DNA from: Euryarchaeota archaeon UBA256
Lineage (GTDB): Archaea; Thermoplasmatota; Poseidoniia; Poseidoniales; Poseidoniaceae
Length of the DNA stretch: 59,350 bases
Assembly: GCA_002494645.1 (NCBI GenBank)
Contig: DACE01000041.1
Span: 69,285 to 128,634, forward strand
Direction of reading: 5' to 3'
Part shown: positions 50,880 through 59,284 of the stretch, one piece after another
Position numbering within the stretch: the stretch's first letter is position 1
Layout: every line of letters begins with the position of its first letter
Notes under the pieces: generated by a model
What the model was told of the DNA's origin: nothing
Databases searched by the model: none
The model's input: the letters and a program-made list of their open reading frames with translations, nothing else
Translations under genes and position numbers: made by a program

Positions 50880-53411
50880 TCACAAATCAAGCAGGTTCGC
50901 CGCTTCGATGGCGTCGTATTGAATCGTTCCGGGGACACCCAAATCCACCGGCATGCCGCCAATGGTGACCATGAGGCCAGCAAGGTGCGTGTAGATGCAC
51001 AATGGAAGTTGCTCAGGGAGGTTCTGATGTTGATTTCGTTTGCTCTTCATCAGACTGGCTAAACCTTTCTCACTGGCCAAGCCGACCCAAGCATTGGCCT
51101 GCCATGCATGCTTCTTCAGGGCTACATTCTCCATAACAGGCGGCACGCTCACATTGTGGCCAAACCATTTTGCTCGCCAATCCATATCCTGTTCAAAGGC
51201 CCATTCGATTTTTGATTGTTCAGAGGTCGGCATGCTGGTGTGGCCTAAACTCGCATAATGATGCATCACGCTTCGTAGATGAGGGTTACGTGAATGGCGC
51301 TTGCTCAATTTCTCAGCAAGATCAACTGCGGTCATGATTCGACCCGCATCGTAATTCAGCAAACTCTGAACGATGGTACCGTGTACCCATTCTTCATCCT
51401 CCATGTCCCTCATGGCTAACTCAAGCAGCGTGAGCGCACGTTCACTTTCTCCATTGAGGCGTAGACGTGCCAGCTGACTGAGGAAAATTCTGCGGTCGGC
51501 AGGTTGTTTTAATCGCTGACGGTCGGCGATGACTTGAGCCTCATTGAGTTGGCGGAGCATGGCGATATTTTTCTTTGTAATCGGGTCAATACTCAACATT
51601 GAGCGAATTGCAGAGCTGAGTTTTTTCGATGGATTTAACACCGCTGCCACCCACTTTAGGCGCACGGCTTCAATGTCATCATCATCGAGGAGGGCGAGGC
51701 GAGGTCGTGCCTCTTTGTGGTCGCGCTGAGCCAAACTGGCTGCACAGAGTGTGAGTCGCGAAAGGTGGGCGTCGCGTCCACCTTGAAGTGCCAGAAGGTC
51801 GATGGCCACCTCTTCAGCATCGTCCCAACGGTTGATAGCAACTTTGAGAAGCATGGTCGCTTGGGTTTGACGAATCATGTCCAAGCCAACCAACCTTTCC
51901 TCATTGCGTATTGAGTGTGATTCAAAGCGGCTCAGTGCTGTTTGCCAGTCATCGCCTGCGATGAGTTCGTTGACGGGACGCTGCTTGAGATAGATCATAT
52001 CGCTGATGCCACGAAGGCGGGTCCTGTCCTCGTCTATGTTGGAATCAAAGGTGAAATCGTCAAGTCTGTTTGAACGCTTCCATGACAGTGCCCATACTGC
52101 AATGAACGCAATTTGGCCACCCGAGGCGAGCATCCAGGTCAACTGTTCGAGCGTATCCTTTTCCATAACCGAACATACACTGTCTTCCCAAGAACCACAT
52201 GCACTGCCTTGGGGCAGGAAACTGGAATCCCAGAAGGTGATCATCGCTAACGCGAGCAGAAGCATGGATTGACCTGCAAATCCGGTGAAACAGAAATTCA
52301 ATACGTTCGCTTGTTGCACTGGCTCTGCACGCAAAAGGCGGCTATCAGCGAGACGAATTCCACCTTTTCCAGAAACATCTTGGATGTCGAGGAAGAGAAT
52401 CCGAGCGACTTCATAGACAAAAAGGAACCCGATGGCGGCAACGTTCAGTAACAAAAACAAGAGCAGTGAGGTGACAATGGGTACGCGAATACCAGCCTGT
52501 GGTATGTTGGAAAAGAGTTCAATAAGCCAGAAACCGAGCAACCCTCCTTCTTCCATGTAGGTACTTTGAAGGCGGTATTCGGGCAGGTTGATGACGCGGT
52601 CGGAATGTGAGAACATCTCCGGATTATACATCAATAAGAGCAGCGAAATGAGGGTATTGAGGGCGACAAAGGGCATGGCTACCAAGTTGAGGTGAACCAC
52701 TTGAGCGATGAATTGTTGACGCGCATTTGGTATGTGGTTGTGAAAAGGTGAAGCCTTTCCCTTTGCAATTTGTTGCGAAGACTGCTTGAGTGCATTCCAT
52801 GAGGAGCCAAGGATTCGGCCGTAAGCGAGAACAGCAGGACTGAAGGCAATGAAGGCAGCGATACTGATACTTTGCGTTTTTGAGGTGCCCTGTGCATCCA
52901 AGACCAGCCCGACCATGCCAGCAAGGACAAGCCATGACACGGTCAAGGCAACATAGGCGATATTACGTGTACGCGTGTTGTTCTGAAGAGTGGCTCGACT
53001 GGTTCCCAAAGGGCGAATCACCTGAGCACCCAAGGATGTACCACTCGATACTACGGCTGGAAGCATGATGAGAATAAGAGCGAGGGCGACCGATGGTGCA
53101 TGGTAGCCCTCAGAGAAATCTCCTCTAAAATTGATAAACTCAAACAATAAGATGAGACTTCCAGTCAATGCCATGAGGTATGAGACCACGCCAAAGCGAG
53201 TTCCCCGACGCGCTAACAGGTCTTTGACGTCCTCAACTGAGGAAGTCACTTGGTGAACTTCGTAGGTACGTTTTCCAGTTTGGAAGGCAACTTGTAGCCC
53301 CTTCAGTTGGCGAGGAACAACTTTGTCCCAGAAAAACCAAGCCGTCAGAATGGCAAAGAACAGCGGAGCAATCATGGCAAAAGAAAAGCCTTGAATGATT
53401 CCCGGTGCCAT
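50880..53411 (-). CDS. Large membrane protein with C-terminal helical-repeat domain
   Basis: An 843-residue protein with about nine transmembrane helices in the first 445 residues and a 390-residue cytoplasmic domain of helical pairs that look TPR-like (LLDDDDIEAVRLKWVAA, ALTLLELAMRDMEDE, AVDLAEKLSKRHSRNP). I see no catalytic motif and no permease signature. It lies 10 bases after thrS on the same strand, so it may be read from the thrS promoter. It converges with the previous gene, which has a similar membrane-plus-helical build. Confidence 0.7.
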   Translation of the reverse strand: MAPGIIQGFSFAMIAPLFFAILTAWFFWDKVVPRQLKGLQVAFQTGKRTYEVHQVTSSVEDVKDLLARRGTRFGVVSYLMALTGSLILLFEFINFRGDFSEGYHAPSVALALILIMLPAVVSSGTSLGAQVIRPLGTSRATLQNNTRTRNIAYVALTVSWLVLAGMVGLVLDAQGTSKTQSISIAAFIAFSPAVLAYGRILGSSWNALKQSSQQIAKGKASPFHNHIPNARQQFIAQVVHLNLVAMPFVALNTLISLLLLMYNPEMFSHSDRVINLPEYRLQSTYMEEGGLLGFWLIELFSNIPQAGIRVPIVTSLLLFLLLNVAAIGFLFVYEVARILFLDIQDVSGKGGIRLADSRLLRAEPVQQANVLNFCFTGFAGQSMLLLALAMITFWDSSFLPQGSACGSWEDSVCSVMEKDTLEQLTWMLASGGQIAFIAVWALSWKRSNRLDDFTFDSNIDEDRTRLRGISDMIYLKQRPVNELIAGDDWQTALSRFESHSIRNEERLVGLDMIRQTQATMLLKVAINRWDDAEEVAIDLLALQGGRDAHLSRLTLCAASLAQRDHKEARPRLALLDDDDIEAVRLKWVAAVLNPSKKLSSAIRSMLSIDPITKKNIAMLRQLNEAQVIADRQRLKQPADRRIFLSQLARLRLNGESERALTLLELAMRDMEDEEWVHGTIVQSLLNYDAGRIMTAVDLAEKLSKRHSRNPHLRSVMHHYASLGHTSMPTSEQSKIEWAFEQDMDWRAKWFGHNVSVPPVMENVALKKHAWQANAWVGLASEKGLASLMKSKRNQHQNLPEQLPLCIYTHLAGLMVTIGGMPVDLGVPGTIQYDAIEAANLLDL

Positions 53412-53421
53412 GTTAACTCAC

Positions 53422-55443
53422 TCACGAAGAAGGTGGGACAAGCGACGGTTGGCTCACCTTTGCATTGATTTCAGATTGGAGATCATCGATGAATTGTTCA
53501 AGACCGAGACCCGCTACTTGGTCGCCGTTGCGGGCTCGCAAACTCACGGTTCGACCTTCCATCTCTCCATCGCCAAGAATGACCATGTAGGCTGGTTGAA
53601 GTTTACGGTGGGTGCGTATTTTCTTCCCAACCGTATCATCTCCGTCATCCATCTCAACGCGGATACCACGTTCCTTGAGGGCCTCAGCGACTTCTGCAGC
53701 GTAAGCCTTGTGCTTTTCAGAAATCGTGATGATATGACACTGGGTTGGTGTGAGCCAAGTCGGGAAACGACCACCAAAGTGCTCAATCAACACACCACAG
53801 AAGCGCTCCATGGAGCCGAAGGGTGCACGGTGAATCATGACCGGACGGTGAAGTTCACCGTCGCTTCCCTTGTAGGTGAGATCAAAACGTTCGGGCAGGT
53901 TATAGTCGACCTGAACCGTACCGAGTTGCCATTCACGGCCGATGACATCTTTGACGACAAAGTCAATTTTTGGGCCGTAAAAAGCAGCTTCCCCTTCTTC
54001 TTCGGACCAGTCAACACCCAGGGAAGCGGCAGCATTTCTGCAGGCATCTTCGGCTTTGTCCCAAGCGGCAGGCTCACCCACATACTTCGTAGAATCAGGG
54101 TCACGCAGACCCACACGAACGCGGTAATCCGTCATTCCGAGTTTGTCGAAGATAATTTGAACCAATTCGATGCACCCGAGGACTTCCTGTGCGATTTGGT
54201 CTTCGGTCACAAAGAGATGTGCATCGTCTTGAGTGAAACCTCGAACTCGTGTCATGCCGGAGATTTCTCCGGATTGCTCCCAACGGTATACAGTGCCGAA
54301 TTCGGCCAACCGAAGCGGCAAATTACGGTAGGAACGGGCTTGACTGGCGTAGATTTTCACGTGGTGAGGGCAGTTCATCGGCTTGAGCATGTAGCCGTCA
54401 ATGTCACCGGTTTTCATCAAATTCGACAGTTCACCGCAGGTGCAACCTTCATCAGCGAGTTTCTTCATGAGGTCTCGTTCAACAAGAGGAGGATATTGCG
54501 AGTCTTGGTAATAGGGGAAATGGCCTGAGGTGCGGTACAAGTCTAACTTGCCGATATGGGGTGTAAACACTTGCTGATAGCCTTGGCGACGGAGGTGATG
54601 CGAGATGAAATCTTGTAATTCTTGACGGATGATTGCACCTCGTGGCGTCCACAAGATGAGGCCCTGGCCTACGTCTTCATCGATGTGGAAGAGTTGCAGG
54701 TCTTTGCCCAATTTACGGTGGTCGCGTTTCTTTGCTTCTTCCATTCGGTGCAGTGTTTGCTTGAGTGCATCCTTGCTGGGTTCCACCAATCCGTAAATGC
54801 GAACGAGTTGTTCTCGGTCTTGATCGCCTCTCCAGTAAGCAGACGAGACGGAGGTAAGTTTGACAAACATTAAGCGGGAGGTGTTGGGGACGTGTGGTCC
54901 GAGGCAAAGGTCGTACCATTCACCTTGCTTGTAGATGGTTGAACCGTCACCCGCTTCCAATTTATCGTCGATGATTTCAAGCTTGTAGGGGTTGTGCTGA
55001 AAGTGTTCTCGAAGCGAGTCTTGGTCAAGTTCAACACGTTCGACCGTGAAGTTTCTGCGGGCTAATTCCTGCATTTTCTTTTCGATTTTCTTAAGGTCTC
55101 CCTCAGCGATGGGCTCCATCGCAAAATCGTAGTAGAATCCACGGTCAATGGCCGGTCCAATGGTGGGCAGTGCACCGGGATACAATTCCATGACCGCCTG
55201 AGCCAGAAGGTGAGCAGCGGAATGGCGCAGAATGTGTATTCCATCTTCAGAATCAGATTTAATGCCCTCAACTGAGCAATTCATATCCAATACATGCGAC
55301 ATATCGAATTCCGCTCCGTCCACCTTTGCAGCAAGACATCCGTGCTTCTTTCCCAAGGCATCGGTGATGACTTCCGCACAGGTTATTCCCGCAGCGTATT
55401 CGTTGACCGTACCGTCTGGCAATGTAACGTGAATCATGGTCAT
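53422..55443 (-). CDS. thrS: Threonyl-tRNA synthetase, bacterial-type with editing domain
   Basis: A 673-residue class II synthetase that charges tRNA-Thr. The N-terminal TGS domain (about 1-62) leads to the editing domain with HSAAH (His74, His78) and LGPHVPN, then the catalytic core (MNCP, GEISGMTRVRGFTQDDAHLF and the C-terminal HRAPFGSMERF), and the anticodon domain. The editing domain is of the bacterial N2 type, not the archaeal D-Tyr-deacylase-like type. About 20 extra residues carrying CTCGEL precede the MNCPHH motif. The first ATG at 55443 is used; an ATG two codons on is possible. The downstream membrane-protein gene follows after 10 bases. Confidence 0.94.
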   Translation of the reverse strand: MTMIHVTLPDGTVNEYAAGITCAEVITDALGKKHGCLAAKVDGAEFDMSHVLDMNCSVEGIKSDSEDGIHILRHSAAHLLAQAVMELYPGALPTIGPAIDRGFYYDFAMEPIAEGDLKKIEKKMQELARRNFTVERVELDQDSLREHFQHNPYKLEIIDDKLEAGDGSTIYKQGEWYDLCLGPHVPNTSRLMFVKLTSVSSAYWRGDQDREQLVRIYGLVEPSKDALKQTLHRMEEAKKRDHRKLGKDLQLFHIDEDVGQGLILWTPRGAIIRQELQDFISHHLRRQGYQQVFTPHIGKLDLYRTSGHFPYYQDSQYPPLVERDLMKKLADEGCTCGELSNLMKTGDIDGYMLKPMNCPHHVKIYASQARSYRNLPLRLAEFGTVYRWEQSGEISGMTRVRGFTQDDAHLFVTEDQIAQEVLGCIELVQIIFDKLGMTDYRVRVGLRDPDSTKYVGEPAAWDKAEDACRNAAASLGVDWSEEEGEAAFYGPKIDFVVKDVIGREWQLGTVQVDYNLPERFDLTYKGSDGELHRPVMIHRAPFGSMERFCGVLIEHFGGRFPTWLTPTQCHIITISEKHKAYAAEVAEALKERGIRVEMDDGDDTVGKKIRTHRKLQPAYMVILGDGEMEGRTVSLRARNGDQVAGLGLEQFIDDLQSEINAKVSQPSLVPPSS

Positions 55444-55460
55444 GTGCTTCGTGCCTCCGA

Positions 55461-55477
55461 CAACCCCTACGGGGTTG
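55461..55477. other. Strong hairpin in the thrS leader region
   Basis: CAACCCC (55461-55467) and GGGGTTG (55471-55477) form a perfect 7-bp stem with a 3-base loop, between the small acidic gene and thrS. A second small one, CGCC-TTGT-GGCG, lies at 55498-55509. They could be an intergenic terminator or a translation control for thrS; no known archaeal element was recognised. Confidence 0.35.
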
Positions 55478-55526
55478 CCTCCTTGCTATGAATCCCGCGC
55501 CTTGTGGCGAGGCTTCTCACTCCTTC

Positions 55527-55859
55527 TCACCATTCCACGTCAAAATCGTCGCCCAATTGTGAAGTTGGTGCTTTGAGAACGGGTGCAGCCTCGGCAGGCT
55601 TTGGCTCATCGCTCTCATTTGTTGCAGAAGATGCGCGGGTAGGTGGCGGGACCGTAAAGGAATCCCGGTCTTCCAGTGCGTTGATTTTTTGATTGTAAAT
55701 GATGGGCTTGTTCACGGGCTCGTTCGCAACTTGCTGCTCCTCTTGAACGGCGTCTGGTGCAGCCTCGGTCGTGATTTTTTCTTCTCCAACGTTCAATTCA
55801 GCAAAATCCCGAGCGAGGATATCATCAAGGTTTGGCTCGTCGGTTGGTGCCCGTTTCAT
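55527..55859 (-). CDS. Small acidic disordered protein
   Basis: A 110-residue protein rich in Glu, Pro, Ala and Asp with little predicted order, starting MKRAPTDEPNLDDILA and ending in the conserved-looking LGDDFDVEW. ATG 55859 is chosen because a GGAGGGG element lies upstream; an in-frame ATG at 55976 would add a Lys/Pro-rich extension across the leader. It lies 84 bases upstream of thrS on the same strand, so the two may be co-transcribed. No family was recognised. Confidence 0.6.
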   Translation of the reverse strand: MKRAPTDEPNLDDILARDFAELNVGEEKITTEAAPDAVQEEQQVANEPVNKPIIYNQKINALEDRDSFTVPPPTRASSATNESDEPKPAEAAPVLKAPTSQLGDDFDVEW

Positions 55860-56130
55860 GATACGAGTTCGCCCCTCCTCCTCATCAATCCTGTGGTGAT
55901 TGTTGGTCTTTTTTGGGATTTTGGGAGGTTCGATGCAATTTGACAGGGGCACTGAGAAGGGGTTCGTGCCTTGCATAGGGTATCGGGTAGGAATGAACCC
56001 ATGAGGGTGAAGGTGCTCATTTTGAACAGAGCATTCTACTGTGGATGAAGGGAAGTCGTGAGATATGAGCGAGCATCACTGCAGCGCGTAGATGCATGAG
56101 TTATTTGAGGGAGGCCTACGAGCGGTCTTC

Positions 56131-57315
56131 ATGCGCATTGGCATCGTGGTTAACCCCGACGCCGGATTGGGCGGTAAATTGGGCTTCAAAGGAAGCGACG
56201 GCCGTGCCGCAGAAGCGCGGGCTGCTGGCGCAAAAGACCGTGCAGGCCCTCGGATGGAGCAATGCCTGCAACATCTCTCGTCGCTTCTAAGCTCATCTCT
56301 CAACCGGACAAACACTTCCTTGACGTTGATTGGTTGGGAGGGCCGAATGGGGTCAAGTTGGGCAACGATGGTTGACGGTTCCCACCTCGTTGGTGGATGG
56401 CACGGAAGAACTCCTGAGCAAACCAAACCTTCTGATACGGCAGATCTCGTCGCCCAACTCGTTGAAGCCGAGGTTGAAGCCATTGTCTATGCAGGCGGCG
56501 ATGGCACAACTCGTGACATCGTCAATGCACTGGCTACGTGTGGTGAAGAGGCGGCAAAAATTGCCCTCATTGGCGTGCCTGGTGGCGTAAAGATGCATTC
56601 AGGTTGTTTTGCAACAACTCCCAAAGCAGCGGCAGAAGTCGTGCTCTCCTTTGCTTTAGGGGATTTACGGACGGCGATTACAGAAGTGATGGATTTGGAC
56701 GAAGTCATCTACCAGGAGGGAATATGGAAAGTCCGAATGTACGGTGAGGCATGGACGCCTTCATCACCTCGTTTCATGCAAGGGGCCAAAGAACAGGTCG
56801 AACGGGTCAGTGAAGACGACAGCATCGAGGGTCTCGCCAACCACATCGCCTCTTTACTTGACGACGATGCCGACCTGATGGTGGTTTGGGGCAGTGGAGG
56901 TACGTTGAAGCGGATGGGTGAGCACCTTGACTCATCTCTCACCTTATTGGGAATTGACATACAACACGGTGATTTGCTCCACAACGACCTCAACGAGGCT
57001 GATTTACTCACCATCATCAGCGAACACGTTGATGAAAGCGGACAACAGCGCCCTCTTCTCCTTCTCCTTTCCCCAATGGGGGGTCAAGGTTTTCTCATCG
57101 GTCGCGGTAATCTTCAACTCTCTCCTGATGTGCTACGCCTCGTGGGTCACACCAACATATTGGGTGTAGCCACGCCGTCGAAACTCATCGGACTTGAAGC
57201 GGTTCGTATCGACACGGGTGATGAATCTCTTGATGAGGAATTTCAAGCCAAACGTTTCATAAAAATATTGCAAGGTTTTCGAACAACTCGTTTGATTCGG
57301 GTGGCAGAAGTTTGA
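56131..57315 (+). CDS. NAD-kinase-like protein, COG3199 type
   Basis: A 394-residue protein of the archaeal ATP-NAD kinase-like family. It begins RIGIVVNPDAGLGGK, with a loop for the nucleotide, and has the diacylglycerol/NAD-kinase motif YAGGDGTTRD, followed by GVPGGVKMHSG. The family is longer than ordinary NAD kinase, and its true substrate is not established for most members, so NAD phosphorylation is a likely but not proven reaction. ATG 56131 is chosen; an in-frame ATG at 56092 would add 13 residues. A sirtuin gene follows after 77 bases on the same strand, a pair with a possible link through NAD. Confidence 0.8.
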   Translation: MRIGIVVNPDAGLGGKLGFKGSDGRAAEARAAGAKDRAGPRMEQCLQHLSSLLSSSLNRTNTSLTLIGWEGRMGSSWATMVDGSHLVGGWHGRTPEQTKPSDTADLVAQLVEAEVEAIVYAGGDGTTRDIVNALATCGEEAAKIALIGVPGGVKMHSGCFATTPKAAAEVVLSFALGDLRTAITEVMDLDEVIYQEGIWKVRMYGEAWTPSSPRFMQGAKEQVERVSEDDSIEGLANHIASLLDDDADLMVVWGSGGTLKRMGEHLDSSLTLLGIDIQHGDLLHNDLNEADLLTIISEHVDESGQQRPLLLLLSPMGGQGFLIGRGNLQLSPDVLRLVGHTNILGVATPSKLIGLEAVRIDTGDESLDEEFQAKRFIKILQGFRTTRLIRVAEV

Positions 57316-57392
57316 TTCGCCATTTTCACATCGTGAATCAGCCAACTGAACCATGCTGTATGTTCAAATAGGTTCAAACCGAGGTGCTGGTC

Positions 57393-58094
57393 ATGAGCGA
57401 ACAACGAATTGTAGTGTTAACAGGAGCAGGAATCTCAGCAGAATCGGGGATTCGAACCTTCCGAGACGGAGACGGATTATGGGAAGAGCATCGCATCGAA
57501 GATGTCGCTACTCCACAGGCATGGCAGGCCGACCCGATGTTCGTTTGGCGATTTTACCAAGCGCGTCGCCGACAAATGCTGGAGGTGGAACCGAATCCTG
57601 CTCACGTCGCACTGGCTGATTTGGCGGCCCGTCACGAGGAATTCATTCTTATCACTCAGAATGTTGATGATTTGCACGAGCGAGCGGGCAATCAATCAAC
57701 CATCCACATGCATGGACGATTGAAAACGCTTCGATGCGAAGCAAGCGGGCAACATGCAGTAAAGATGGGGGAGGGCGACCTCCAGGATGAATTCTTGACA
57801 TGCCAGTGTTGCGTGGAGGCCCAACGCCTTCGCCCTGACATCGTCTGGTTCGGAGAGATGCCTATGCACATGGAAGAGATCTATGCAGCCGTGGAACAGT
57901 GCGATATCTTCCTCGTTGTCGGCAGTTCAGGTCATGTCTATCCTGCTTCTGGTTTGGTCAACATTGCTAATGCAGCGGGCGCGAAAACCATCCTGGTGAA
58001 CCTCGAGCCACCCGTCAATGCGGACGCCTTTGCTGAAGTTCACTTGGGTAAAGCCGGTGAAATCTTGCCAGCATTGATTGAAAACCTACCTTAG
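57393..58094 (+). CDS. CobB-type sirtuin, probable desuccinylase/deacylase
   Basis: A 233-residue NAD-dependent protein deacylase. It opens VVLTGAGISAESGI, with the catalytic His107 in HMHG and the QNVDDLH NAD segment. The metal-site cysteines are Cys115, Cys137, Cys139 and Cys140, in the E. coli CobB-like C..S..CxCC arrangement. Tyr55 and Arg58 (FYQAR) match the Tyr-x-x-Arg pair of SIRT5/CobB that favours succinyl- and malonyl-lysine. GAGGTG lies just ahead of ATG 57393. It probably removes acyl groups from metabolic enzymes. The gene follows the NAD-kinase-like gene. Confidence 0.9.
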   Translation: MSEQRIVVLTGAGISAESGIRTFRDGDGLWEEHRIEDVATPQAWQADPMFVWRFYQARRRQMLEVEPNPAHVALADLAARHEEFILITQNVDDLHERAGNQSTIHMHGRLKTLRCEASGQHAVKMGEGDLQDEFLTCQCCVEAQRLRPDIVWFGEMPMHMEEIYAAVEQCDIFLVVGSSGHVYPASGLVNIANAAGAKTILVNLEPPVNADAFAEVHLGKAGEILPALIENLP

Positions 58095-58172
58095 TGTGCA
58101 ATATGCGCCATGAATGTGAAACGATTCACCCTGCATAAATTAGACAGGCTTGATTTTAGATGCTATGAGAGC

Positions 58173-59135
58173 CTAAGTTAAGATTGAGTTCTCAAGGTTC
58201 ATCTGATTGATAGCAAGGGCTGCGGCAACAACATCGCCGTCTTCCCACCAATCCACTGCGATGAACGTGGGACGCTTTCCATGCTGGTTCCAGCACTCAG
58301 TGGCCCGTTCTACCAAAAAATCGACATTATTTGCTTCTTCCCCTCTTGACGGGTCGGAAAGCCCAAGTGGCCCACTAAGCCAGTTGTTCATGTGATAGAC
58401 TGCTTGCACTGGGTCGCCTCGAAGCGGATCACAATTCATGTCCTCTGTGTCATCTTCAGCAAAATTTGTTGTCCAACTGTGCGTTAGAAAATCATGAATC
58501 CATGGATGATTGATGTCCTCAGATTGCTCCCAAAAGACAACCAATGGGGTTCCATCATCAATCATCTCACCCAAGGTAGGCCAGGGTGAATTCATTGGAT
58601 GAAAGAGAAGCTTCTCATACAATCCAGAAGCCTCAAACACGGCTTTCAAATGGTCTGCTTGAACATAATTTTCAACCAGCAGCGTCACTACATCTCGAGG
58701 TGAATCTTCCATGAGGTTGTTCAACTCACTCAACCATGTTTCTGCGTCCACATTTCCGTAGGTACAAGGGCTGAAACCACGGTCATCATCTCCATGGCAC
58801 AAGCGTACGGTCTCTCTTCGCTCATCGCCACGTGTTTCGTAGTGGGTATCGATCATGAAGGCCCGCATACCGGCGCCCCATTGCGCAGAAAGACCGGTTT
58901 GGTGATTCGCTGCTGGATAATAGATTCCATCTTCGTGTGTTGAGAATGCGTTGTGTGTTTCAGGGAAGGTCACGTCTGAATACGGTCTCGAACACAAGAC
59001 CGCCAAACCATTGCACACCTCTCCATCCTGAACTGTTTCCTCGCCGCCTTGAGTGCCAACAGGTACCGTTTGAGTTACACATCCTGGCAGTATCAACAGG
59101 ACGATGAGGGTCAACATTGCGATGGAGCCCCGCAT
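58173..59135 (-). CDS. Lipoprotein with PI-PLC-like phosphodiesterase domain
   Basis: A 320-residue exported lipoprotein. The signal peptide ends in a lipobox with Cys19 (LILPGC). The mature part resembles the PI-PLC X-domain superfamily: YSDVTFPETHNAFST holds the first catalytic His (His61), GMRAFMIDTH follows, and LCHGDD holds the second (His114). WWEDGDVVAAALAIN lies near the end. These proteins split phosphodiesters in phospholipid-like substrates, so the enzyme may act at the outer surface on lipids or glycans; the substrate is not known. ATG 59135 is chosen over 59180, which has a less fitting signal peptide. Confidence 0.78.
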   Translation of the reverse strand: MRGSIAMLTLIVLLILPGCVTQTVPVGTQGGEETVQDGEVCNGLAVLCSRPYSDVTFPETHNAFSTHEDGIYYPAANHQTGLSAQWGAGMRAFMIDTHYETRGDERRETVRLCHGDDDRGFSPCTYGNVDAETWLSELNNLMEDSPRDVVTLLVENYVQADHLKAVFEASGLYEKLLFHPMNSPWPTLGEMIDDGTPLVVFWEQSEDINHPWIHDFLTHSWTTNFAEDDTEDMNCDPLRGDPVQAVYHMNNWLSGPLGLSDPSRGEEANNVDFLVERATECWNQHGKRPTFIAVDWWEDGDVVAAALAINQMNLENSILT

Positions 59136-59284
59136 AAAACGGCCTTCATGTGCCAAGACATCAATGACTCGGTTGAACAAGATTCAATCTGCTGCCTCAA
59201 TTCTTCCTACCTCAAGGCCTGCCTCGAAGAGCATACTGCCCGAGGTGTCGAATTTTCGCCCAATTGGCTTTCAGTGGGCCGGTG

